Of a DNA stretch of 30,202 bases, positions 21,571 through 29,814 are shown piece by piece; within the stretch, counting starts at the first letter, position 1, and each line of letters opens with the position of its first letter. The DNA is from Gymnopus androsaceus JB14 (lineage: Eukaryota; Basidiomycota; Agaricomycetes; Agaricales; Omphalotaceae). The notes below the pieces were generated by a model. The model saw nothing but the letters and a program-made list of their open reading frames with translations, did no database searches and was not told the origin of the DNA. The stretch spans positions 1-30,202 of the forward strand of contig ML769955.1 in the NCBI GenBank assembly GCA_009733575.1. Direction: 5' to 3'. The position numbers were made by a program, and so were the translations under genes.

Positions 21571-22510
21571 AGAGCAATACTGTTCGTCTATTTCCGTCTT
21601 CCTCCTTCGCTTTCACTTTCTACGCCGTTGACAACGATTTCATGTCAACCCCGTCTCCATCGATTAATACTACACCCGATCCACTGTCGATAGACTTGTA
21701 ATTGACATTAATTAGTGTCTTTTGTTAACTGTCAGTCAAGCCCTACAATCCATATTGACTCAGTTCAAAATTTTTAGTCCTCGGGTCAATTTAGAGTTGA
21801 CTCTGGTTTAGAGCAACGGAGCCTAAACGGAGCCTTGACGGAAGTGTAACGGTGCAGTTTTGCGCCTGCATGAAAGATGTACAGGATGACGGAGCAAGTG
21901 AATGGCGAATGCGTAGAGGAGAAGGAAGGAAGTAAAGCTTACCAATAGAAATAAGAGTATATCTCGATCCAAGATGATTAAGCAGGTTCTACGCGGGTTC
22001 GCCTCAAAAGGGAATAAATTCCCACTGGTACGCGTCTCTATCCTGTTCATCCGAGATATAGAGGGAGTCCATGTTTCAGATTCCGGCTTTGAGGTTTGAC
22101 GGTCCAGCGCTGCAGTGTCCAGTATGTAGAGGTGAGCGTGAAGGTTGGGCTGTTGCACAGGGTGCAGAAACTGAAACTTCAGGCTCGGCTTTCTCGGATG
22201 AACAAACACCCGATCCTGCTTCTTTATTCGTTGTTTCTGCCTCTAATCCACGTATCCCTTGCAGTGACACCAGAGCTCATGCCAAATATCCAAGCTATTT
22301 GAGAATTCATTCGAATCCAATGCATTGGGCCCCCTCCAAAGCTCCGTCATACCAGGCTGATTAAGGTATTGCCAATATCTAGGCGACGTAACTCAGTACC
22401 AGTATCGGAGCTTCAGAATGCTCCCGACTCCTTCGTGGATGCCTTACTAACGATGCGACTCAGATACATTTCGACAACTTGCAATGGCTCCTATATGTAA
22501 ATGTCGTAGG
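21571..22510. other. Spacer before regulator copy 3
   Basis: No gene seen. Short frames at 21823-22364 on both strands overlap one another without splice or homology support. Pyrimidine-rich sequence at 21580-21660. Confidence 0.45.
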
Positions 22511-22522
22511 AATAAAAGGAGC
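22511..22522 (+). promoter_or_regulatory. Core promoter element, regulator copy 3
   Basis: AATAAAAGGAGC, 49 bases before the ATG at 22560, followed by AAAGTTATGGATCTCTC. Same arrangement as copies 1 and 2, although the more distal upstream DNA differs. Confidence 0.55.
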
Positions 22523-22559
22523 CCAAAGTTATGGATCTCTCTAACCCAAACGCAAGGAA

Positions 22560-24661
22560 ATGTCGTCTCGCACCTTACTACCAAGAGGAGCTGCTTGTAC
22601 AAATTGCAGGTAAGCAGGCTCTCTCGAGTCCTACATCCTTTTGATTTATTCTTAACTCCCTGTGGTTGATTAGACGTCGAAAAATTGTGCGTGTTATAGT
22701 TCTCAATCGCGCAATCTAGAGACTGATGCTTGCCTACTAGAAATGCGACGGACAAAGACCAAAATGTTCACCTTGCTTGAACTCCGATGTTTTTAGTAAA
22801 AACTGCGATTACACCGATGAAACCACTGAGGCGCAATCTCTCCAGGATCAGATATCTATTCTTGAGGCTCGTATACAAGAGCTGGAGAGTGGAGAGACTA
22901 ATGCTACGTCCAAGGTGACTGGGTACAACCTACAAGAGACGGGATCGGAGGTGTATCTATACGCAGCTCCGTCATCTGGTGCGTACGCCGCAAACGGTTA
23001 TCCGACCTTACTTACTTTGTTTTAGTCCAACTATCTGCGTCAGGTTTTGAGGTATACTTTCATTACTTCGATTCGGTAAATTTGCTAACATTGGCACTTT
23101 GCAGGACATACCCCCTGTTCTTTCCCGGATGTTGTGAGTGTAGTACCTATGTCACGACCTCTTTTCACTAATATTCAAATAGAATGCACAACTTCATCCA
23201 CAAAAGCTGTTCTTTGTGTTTCTTCTTGGACAGAGAGCGCTTCAAACATTCAGTATTGAACGCTGGAAGTGAAAGACCAACATTCGCGCTCTTAAACACA
23301 TCCTATCTCTGGGGGATGCTTCTCTCTGCGTCAGCAAACCCCCCAGAGCAGGAAGCTATCCTAGTTTCCCGTTCTCTTCAAAGCTCCGCACATGCATTGT
23401 CGGAAAACCATCCTCAAAAGGTGCTTCAATGTATTCAGTCCGAAGTCCTTCTCGCAAACTATTTCTACCGCGCCGGAAGGACTTTCGAAGGGAAGTATCA
23501 TGCCACCGCTGCTGCTTCTCTTGTTCTAAGTAGCGGCGCTCACAAGATTCGCACATCTTCTCCTGACGCATCTGGATATCTTGCCACTTTCAATGTAAAT
23601 CCGTTGGCAGAGGGTAGCGATGCTATAGAGGAGGGCGAAAGAATCAATGCATTCTGGGCGGTCTTAGCTTTAGACGCATTTTGGAACACTGTACACGGTG
23701 TTCCTTCAAGCATTCCGTATACATCTCCAATGACGAGAGTCGACACACCGTGGCCACGTATGATGGAAGAATACACGCAAGTAAGTTCAATATCGATGGT
23801 TGGCACAATTAAGTCTTGAATATCCTTTTTCTAGACTCCTTTCGATCCTCAATTTCGAAGCAGTCACACCATTGAGCGATTTCTGTCGGGTGTTCTCGAC
23901 AATGGTATCCCCGCCACCATCTCTTCTCCCAAAGCGAATTATGCCAGAGCAGCGATTTTGTTTGAACGTGCTACATTTACTGGACTTCAACTGCACAACA
24001 GTAAGCCGCCAGCAATCCTCCCTGATCCCTTGATTCTGACTTGACGCTCAAATGAACTATCTAGATCCTGGTTCTCAGCTATCCCAGGCAAACTTGACCT
24101 CCCTCGACACTCTCATCCAGAGATTCGTCGCAAGTCTACCACCTCTAGATCGCGATCTTGGAGCCCCTCTATACTATCAATTCTGCATACATTCACTTGC
24201 GCATGCTGCGGATATCCAGCTTCATCTTCCGTTTGCTTCGCAAAACAATATTTCTCGGACTAGGTTATTTACAGCAGCGAAGGCTATTGTGAATCTGATC
24301 GATAATTGGGGCCATGTTTTTGAGAATGACTTTGTCGACCCCATGCTAGCTGTGAGTTTCCATTTCAAGAAGTTCTAGATGGACCCTCACTAATCGAACT
24401 GCACGTATTTTCATATAGGTTATTTGGACTATCGCTTGTAACGTTTTCATCGACGAAAGCGTTCGAATGCAGTATGCGGAAGCTCGCACCTTGTGCGAGC
24501 GTGTAATGAGTGCGATGGAACGACATCCATTTCCGTTAATGAGTTGCGTCCTTTGAATAAGCTTTTTTCGTTCAGATTTCTTATGTATACCTTTTGCAGG
24601 AAATCAATTGGCTCAGGTCCAAGAACTTTTCTCCAGCACTAATCCCACCACGTCCTCATAG
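22560..24661 (+). CDS. Zn2Cys6 transcription factor, copy 3 (530 aa)
   Basis: Third tandem zinc-cluster regulator. Exons: 22560-22609, 22674-22686, 22741-22978, 23026-23051, 23105-23133, 23183-23780, 23835-24000, 24065-24351, 24419-24542, 24600-24661; total 1593 nt, phases agree. Cysteines at 13, 16, 23, 30, 33 and 43; one extra residue lies between the last two (C-x9-C against C-x8-C in the other copies). The position after the microexon encodes K (KCDGQRPKC) where copies 1 and 2 have R. Coiled coil LQDQISILEARIQELESG. Middle homology region intact (NTSYLWGMLLSASANPPE, GRTFEGKYHATAAASLVLSS). C-terminus ends RNQLAQVQELFSSTNPTTSS. The main exon is closer to copy 1 in places and to copy 2 in others, which fits gene conversion among copies. 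Confidence 0.88.
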
Positions 24662-24952
24662 ATTACGCAAACGTGCAAACGTATAACTTAGAAATTACAA
24701 TATCCCCAAACTACGTTGTCTCCTGTTGCCCGAGCTCGGAGCTCTGTCTTTAGATGTCGAGGCTTGATTGAAACATTTCCCATCCCTCCGCCTACAATAC
24801 TGACTTCCTAACAAATTACCCTCCAGCGTCAAGTTGGTCTTAGGCTTCTTAATTAGGCTATTTTCTTTCCTCTCTCATTCATGATAATATCGAACTGCTC
24901 AATTTCTCATACATACCAATTCTTTCATATCTCCGCCTCGCTTACACTAGCT

Positions 24953-24958
24953 TATAAA
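24953..24958 (+). promoter_or_regulatory. TATA box of the reductase fragment
   Basis: TATAAA within GCTTATAAACACTATAG, 87 bases before the ATG at 25040, in a C/T-rich setting typical of fungal promoters. The truncated gene thus kept its promoter. Confidence 0.5.
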
Positions 24959-25039
24959 CACTATAGATTTCGACACGCCTTTTCTCGACAATGATTGCAT
25001 ATAAACTATTATAGCACAAAGTCCCCACCATCGTTAATC

Positions 25040-25243
25040 ATGCCTTCTGTTCCAACTGGAAGCAAAGTCCTCGTCACCGGCGCCAACGGCTACCTAGCTA
25101 TCTGGATTGTCCGCACTCTACTTGAGAAAGGTTACTCTGTTCGAGGAACAGTCCGCTCCGAAGCAAAAGCTACACACCTGAAGCAAAAATTCGCCCAGTA
25201 CGGCGACAAGTTTGAGACGGTTGTTGTGGAGGATATCACAAAG
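25040..25243 (+). pseudogene. NADP-dependent reductase, first exon only
   Basis: Starts MPSVPTGSKVLVTGANGYLA, then IWIVRTLLEKGYSVRGTVRS. VTGANGYLAIWIV is the Rossmann dinucleotide-binding motif of the extended short-chain dehydrogenase family (dihydroflavonol reductase / Gre2-like ketoreductases), and the RGTVRS arginines fit NADPH preference. The frame runs about 68 codons to ...FETVVVEDITK, then a donor-like AAG|GTTTGC. Family members are about 330-350 aa; the next expected exon (the region leading to the YxxxK catalytic motif) is absent. Instead the GTTNAAC array follows. An alternative reading is a very long intron with the array inside it, but the sequence after 25777 meets a stop within 13 codons and shows no reductase motif. 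Confidence 0.65.
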
Positions 25244-25328
25244 GTTTGCATGCGTACAGAGTGTTCTGTGTTAAAAATTTTGATATCGCGACGGAAAACA
25301 GGAAGGAGCATAAAACACCACCAGCCTT

Positions 25329-25775
25329 GTTCAACGCAGGGGGGTTAATTAAGATTTTTGTTAAACATGTTAAACGAAATGCATCGGTAGTATCTGTATA
25401 AGCGAATATATCTTCGTTCAACACGTTCAACGCGACCTATTTGGGACATACTCAAATCTCTTCGTACGTCGTTCAACGCGTTTAACACATATTATCTGAA
25501 TACAATATAAGCTACTACTGAATACAGTGTAATCTACATGAATCCTTGTCGATTATCGTTGAACACGTTCAACCCTTTGAGGTCGTTTAACGATGTTAAA
25601 CGTGGATTATCTCAGGATCTCAGGAGTGGACTGTTAACGCGTTGAACACGCGTTAAACGCTTTCCTTGCGATTCATCTCCCTAGTGTAACGTGTTGGAGG
25701 CCGTTTAACGATGTTAAACACGAAATATCTCAGGACTGTTAGCACGTTGAACACGTGTCAAACGCTTTCCTTGCA
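25329..25775. repeat. GTTNAAC palindrome array
   Basis: Sixteen exact GTTNAAC heptamers start at 25329, 25360, 25369, 25416, 25425, 25471, 25480, 25558, 25567, 25585, 25595, 25641, 25652, 25703, 25713 and 25746. Fourteen of them form seven pairs with start-to-start distances of 9, 9, 9, 9, 10, 11 and 10 bases, about one helical turn. Neighbouring pairs are often 55-62 bases apart. Part of the array is an imperfect direct repeat: 25583-25670 is echoed at 25701-25775, both containing CGTTTAACGATGTTAAAC and ending AAACGCTTTCCTTGC. No coding frame. Function unknown. Confidence 0.8.
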
Positions 25776-25891
25776 GGTCGAAACAAATCTGAATTGGAAA
25801 TTATTGAAAGAATAAGAATTTTCGGAGCGACAACTAGTAATTTACCTGAGCTGCAATCAGAGAGCGCAAAATCCATTAGCCCGAAGAAGAC

Positions 25892-26433
25892 TCACTGCGA
25901 ACAAGAACCAGTACAAATGACTTCGCGCTTCAAAGACACACTTCTCACATCATTCCGGTCGACAGTACTGACGAAACATGAGTGACTAGAGTGTAGATTT
26001 AAGATATTGCACGTACCCAGTAGTTTTCCATGCTTTCACCTTGGAACATTTGCGGTAAAGGTTCCAAACTCCTCGCCTTGTGTGGGCAGTCACTCTGGTG
26101 AGAGTGCACATTGTGTGACAAACCGCACTCATGATTACAGTCAACGCTACTAATGAATCATGAGCGACATAGTGTAACTTTGAGATAGTCCACATACCTA
26201 GTAGTTTCCTTGCTTTCGGTTTCGACCGTTTGCACTAGAGCTTCATCGCCACTCTTCTTGCCACCAGCTTGAGGTGTTGAAGTTAGAGATTTCTGCGAGC
26301 AGCTATCAGGCAGTTGTCCTAGCAACACAATGATTAGTGAAGAAATCCAAATCAACTTAAGGACTTACTAAAGTTTGTGTAGAGAGGATGTCAAAAACGA
26401 GAGAAAAAGTCGAAAGAGCAAAATGCAACCCAT
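25892..26433 (-). CDS. Candidate small secreted-type protein (107 aa)
   Basis: Minus-strand model from ATG 26433: exons 26433-26369, 26302-26198, 26094-26017 and 25967-25892; total 324 nt, phases agree. Introns begin GTAAGT, GTATGT and GTACGT; the first has a branch-like ACTAATC. Exon 1 encodes a hydrophobic start, MGCILLFRLFLSFLTSS, that could be a signal peptide. The middle is polar (TPQAGGKKSGDEALVQTVET), then a basic part (TAHTRRGVWNLYRKCSKVKA) and a tail with two cysteines (VICTGSCSQ). An alternative second exon starting at TTG 26355 gives WISSLIIVLLGQ. A TATA-like palindromic element overlaps the start (about 26434-26453), which is too close for this ATG and argues for caution. No known family recognised. 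Confidence 0.33.
25975..26215. repeat. Duplicated exon-end plus intron segment
   Basis: About 60 bases are present twice: 25978-26037 and 26157-26213 (plus strand CATGAGTGACTAGAGTGTA... and CATGAGCGACATAGTGTAA...). Each covers, on the minus strand, the end of an exon (GAAAGCA(T/A)GGAAA(A)CTACT), its donor (GTACGT or GTATGT) and the intron start. The duplication is imperfect, so it is not very recent. Confidence 0.6.
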
Positions 26434-26824
26434 CCCGCTATATATACAGCGGGAACAATAAGGGCCACAGTCCACTCGAATAAGACAAGACCCTGCCGAG
26501 TGCGCCGAAACAAGGACAATAATAAGTCAAAGCTGTATTTATTAATCGCAAATCTTTGTACATCTAACTAGAGGTGAACTCGAGTAAGTATATAAGTCTG
26601 TTAGCGAGAATACAACTCACCTTGCATCCAAACCAAGGCAATCGCCCGCACGATTACGGGCCCTTTGAACCCGATTTTTTCTTCGTTCTAGCTACCGTTT
26701 CGAGACGTACTTGGTTCTGCTAGTCGGGCGTTTTGACCGCCGCGAAACAATAGCCTTGGCCCCTTCCTCCCAAAGGTCCAAGTTCTAATGTGAACAATAC
26801 GGTCAGTCCATGGCTACGGCGAAG

Positions 26825-26832
26825 CTATAAAG
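26825..26832 (+). promoter_or_regulatory. TATA box before the 190-aa gene
   Basis: CTATAAAG, 44 bases before the ATG at 26869. A second TATATAAG-like site lies farther upstream at about 26588-26595. Confidence 0.45.
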
Positions 26833-26868
26833 CAATTGTGACAAACCTCAATTCAATCCAAAACCGCT

Positions 26869-27496
26869 ATGTCTTCTCTCTACGAGGAAAATCCTACCTA
26901 CTCTCATACTTTGCCCACTAACCTCGCTTCCCAATCATCCGACTACGCAAAAGCTCTCTTCGGCATTATCCTGCAATGGCAGGAGGACACTGGCAGCACC
27001 ACACTACAACAATTTATGAGCTGTGTGGGCTCCACGCTCAAGCATCATACCACCGTCCACATGGGTGAAGTTGGACGATATTTTGGAGCTATAATTGTTT
27101 GGGTAAGTAAATGTTCCCACAATATGGCAAATGCATCCTTACCGATGAGCTACACAGCACTGTAGCGACTGCGTCGATCCAGACGGCAAAAGACTCCCCA
27201 TTCGTCCCTGGACCCCCACCGAGAGATTCGAGCTCCTGAGTTGTTACGTAGATTGGCTCATTAGAGTCAAAGCCAGGGAGGAATTAGACGACCTCATTCT
27301 GCGACTCTCAGAGATCACAGACCTAGGTCGAACAACAGAACAATACTGCCAATTTGAACGGAAACTTCGAAATGCTGTCGACTTGCTGGACAAGGACGGG
27401 ACTGCTTCTCCAAAAGCGAAGCGTAAAAGACAACTTCATGACGATATACAGCAATCTGTCAAGCGCAGGCGAACGGGAGGAAAGGGGAGGCATTGA
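26869..27496 (+). CDS. Small basic, probably nuclear protein (190 aa)
   Basis: Two exons, 26869-27102 and 27158-27496; intron GTAAGT...CACAG, phase 0, total 573 nt. Exon 1 is helical (SDYAKALFGIILQWQEDTG, then FMSCVGSTLKHHTTVHMGEV). Exon 2 opens with HCSDCVDPDGKRLPIRPWTP, then ERFELLSCYVDWLI and REELDDLILRLSEI, a mostly helical stretch. The C-terminus has two basic clusters, KAKRKR at about 164-169 and KRRR at about 180-183, which look like a bipartite nuclear localisation signal. I do not recognise the family. A conserved skeleton (F..CV...K...HM, then C..C, P, ER, WL) recurs in the next gene, with introns at similar places. Role unknown; a nuclear, possibly nucleic-acid-binding role is inference from the basic tail. 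Confidence 0.75.
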
Positions 27497-27797
27497 TTCC
27501 CCGCTGGGGAGATCAATCGAAACAGTGGTGATGCATGAACAAGCTAGGATAAATGAAGACATTTAGTGTACTAAATAGATAGATTTTCGAAACGACTTTA
27601 CCTCCCAAAGCGATATTAAGTCCATGTCACCGTAATGATTCCTATTGCCAGCTTTGACCTGAACAATAGGCGTGGCCACATCGGATAATAAGAGTGGCTG
27701 GCCAAGTGGCATAACACCCCATGCTCGATTTGCTTTGGCCCTCCAGAGTACAAAAACCCCCGCAAACACTACCATCTCATTTCTACCCACTGAATGA

Positions 27798-28693
27798 ATG
27801 TCGTCTCCCGCTGCCAAAACCAAAGCCACCAAATGCTCTCCCCAGAAGCCCTCTCCGTACACTCTTCATCCAACTTACTCTGGCACTATCCCCTCTTTCT
27901 TCAACTGCCAAAGCCCAATGCAACAGGTCTGTTGGCATTGTCATCACCTTTCTGAAGCAAACCAATCGCTATGAGGCGTTGGAAAGTTTTGCGAAGTGTG
28001 TGGATCCTACGAAAAAGAGTTCATACAAACACATGGTGGGCGTTTGCATGGGTCGCGATCATCCGACCTGACTTCGCAAAGCTGAGCATATCTGTAAGTG
28101 CCGCGATTTTTCCGCACCATGCTACTGACAATGCCTATCAGCGTCTTTGCAAATACGAAGGCTGCGGAAGCGCAAAAGAACACCCAGTGTTTCCCATGTC
28201 CGACGATGAAAGACGACAGTGTTTTCAACGATTCTGTCGATGGCTCATGTCGACCAATGAGACCACCAGGTTGCGAGCAATGAAGGAGTGCATCCCGCAA
28301 TTGGAAAATACTGCTGGGCAGCTTCTTGCACTTGATGGAGAAATCACGACTTTTTTGGCACAATCCGGAGGCACTCCCTCCTCCGCCCGTCGCTCCAAAT
28401 GTAAGAGGGATTCCACTGACCCCACCACTCCTTCCAAGCAAAGGAGAGTCTCGGATGGTTCTTCCAACGCTATCACCCTTCAGCCTTTCCCGCTCGCCAG
28501 TGACGACGATGATGACGAGGTCGAATTTGTGGAGGGCCCTAGTAAACCGATTTCCCCCAAGATCTCTCGCAGGACATCTCCTGCACCTGTGGCAGGATCC
28601 TCTTCGCTTCGGAAGATGCCCGCTTCAGCCTCTCCTACTAAAGTTGGGGACTCCAACTCGAAGATGGATGGTGTATTTGTCTCACGCCTGTGA
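27798..28693 (+). CDS. Basic/acidic, probably nuclear protein (250 aa)
   Basis: Four-exon model: 27798-27926, 27976-28035, a 12-nt microexon 28082-28093 (CTGAGCATATCT, L-S-I-S) and 28142-28693; total 753 nt, phases agree. A longer unspliced frame from 27721 or 27971 is possible but would ignore good splice sites. Residues 44-112 hold FAKCVDPTKKSSYKHM, then CKYEGC (Cys70, Cys75) and HPVFPMSDDERRQCFQRFC with WLM, matching the skeleton of the previous gene. The second half is low complexity: basic RRSKCKR and KQRRV (possible nuclear signals), then an acidic run DDDDDEVEFVEG at about 188-199 that resembles a SUMO-interacting motif, then Ser/Pro-rich sequence. Function unknown; a chromatin or nuclear scaffold role is only a guess. 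Confidence 0.65.
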
Positions 28694-28962
28694 TGAATTG
28701 GAGGAAGCTGCGAAACAGGCGATGGGATACAGGACACTATCCTAGGGCCGAAGCTGCGGGCACTGGCCCAGACCATATATAATAACTGTTGATTTCTGAA
28801 TGTATAACCGTCGCATAAATACAACATTTTGTCTTTTCCCATTTGCTCCGAACGTATGCCCACTTTGACCTTCACAACAATAAATCAAACGGATGAGCTA
28901 GACAATTAAAAAAAAAGGCACCTGAGGGCCATTCAGCTTCGGCCGGACACAACAAGAAGACG

Positions 28963-28970
28963 TATAAAAA
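28963..28970 (+). promoter_or_regulatory. TATA box before the 161-aa gene
   Basis: TATAAAAA, 58 bases before the ATG at 29021, a normal spacing for a short fungal 5' UTR. An A-rich CACCATG start context (ACACCATGTCT) follows. Confidence 0.6.
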
Positions 28971-29020
28971 CTCACTGGTCCGTCGACAGAGAAAAAAACC
29001 CCCAAGCACAACAATACACC

Positions 29021-29506
29021 ATGTCTGCTCCTAACCCACAAACTCCTCAGCCACCTCGTCATTCCTCCATGCGGTTGAAACGCAAGGTCAAAGAAGGGAG
29101 TGGATCACCAGCTCCAAAACGAATGAAGCGAGCAGATGATCCCGAAGACCCTGGACTTCTTCCAAGTAAAGAAGCTCCTTTGCGTCTAACATGCTCGAAG
29201 TCCAGGATGATTACATCTTCCAAATCTCCATCCAAGGCAGGACCGTCTTCGGGAGCAGGTTCTTCCAACGCAGGTCCATGTCGCTGCACAGCAAAAGACC
29301 GACAGGAGGTGTTGATAGAGGCTTGTAATCATCTTACCATCCTTTGCGAGAGAGAGGACTTGGACTGGTCTCTCTTGTTCGCTATGCAGGGGTTGTACAG
29401 ACCTCTACAGCGTAGAATCCAGGCGTGGGAGGCCGAACCCATTCCCAATACTATCGTAGAAGGGCGGTTTTCGAGTGCGACAGAGTTGTCAGAAGAATCT
29501 GATTAA
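29021..29506 (+). CDS. Small basic, probably nuclear protein (161 aa)
   Basis: Single-exon gene with start context ACACCATGTC and a TATA box upstream. The N-terminal half is disordered and basic, with MRLKRKVKEG (17-26) and APKRMKRADD (31-40) as likely nuclear signals, then a Ser/Gly-rich linker. Residues 86-137 form a compact, probably helical part: CRCTAKDRQEVLIEACNHL then REDLDWSLLFAMQGLYRPL. This resembles the TPTER-x-ELL ... REELDDLI stretch of the 190-aa gene, although this protein lacks the upstream CV...HM part. The end is acidic (ELSEESD). No known domain recognised. It sits in the same orientation as the two preceding genes, about 330 bases after the 250-aa gene. Confidence 0.65.
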   Translation: MSAPNPQTPQPPRHSSMRLKRKVKEGSGSPAPKRMKRADDPEDPGLLPSKEAPLRLTCSKSRMITSSKSPSKAGPSSGAGSSNAGPCRCTAKDRQEVLIEACNHLTILCEREDLDWSLLFAMQGLYRPLQRRIQAWEAEPIPNTIVEGRFSSATELSEESD

Positions 29507-29604
29507 GTAGCTTCAGTAATTGTCGGAGCAGATGTACAGTAATATACTTACCATAGGCCTGGTGCCAAATCAATCATTCTTGAAGTCTTGAACGCCTTGA
29601 ATGA

Positions 29605-29814
29605 GGAAAAATTAGCCATTTACCCAGAGGCGACTCGCAGCACTTACCATTCGGTAATCACCTGAGCAAAGTAACGTCTAGAGAAAAACAGCAGCAGAAG
29701 CTGCATTACTACGACTCGAGTCGTAGTAAAAGATCCACCTGCGTGAATCTTGGGAAGGGGGACTTGTATGAGGACTTCAGAGAAGAAGTTGATGACGACA
29801 ATGACCTTCGGTAA
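29605..29814 (+). CDS. Short coding-like exon, unassigned
   Basis: A 70-codon frame open from a TGA at 29602 to TAA 29812-29814, with no ATG. It reads like protein: GDSQHLPFGNHLSKVTSREK, then HYYDSSRSKRSTCVNLGKG and YEDFREEVDDDNDLR with an acidic end. An acceptor-like TTTACCCAG lies at 29617-29625. It might be the last exon of the gene before it, or part of a fourth member of the small nuclear protein series. The minus strand is also open here (29833-29640), so strand is not certain. Confidence 0.3.
   Translation, partial: GKISHLPRGDSQHLPFGNHLSKVTSREKQQQKLHYYDSSRSKRSTCVNLGKGDLYEDFREEVDDDNDLR
29706..29729. other. Perfect 24-bp palindrome
   Basis: Left arm TTACTACGACTC and right arm GAGTCGTAGTAA are exact reverse complements with no spacer. 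It lies within the short coding-like frame (codons for H-Y-Y-D-S-S-R-S-K). Confidence 0.85.

Noticed and set aside
22071..22364. Overlapping frames of 97, 68 and 64 codons on both strands
   Set aside because: Mutually overlapping, no duplicate or family support, and located in the spacer before regulator copy 3.
25329..25775. CRISPR-like array
   Set aside because: Repeat units are 7-base palindromes with irregular gaps, no constant long repeat or spacers of equal size, and the genome is fungal.
27563..27862. 99-codon minus frame between the 190- and 250-aa genes
   Set aside because: Overlaps the start of the better supported 250-aa gene, with no start context, splice sites or recognisable motif.
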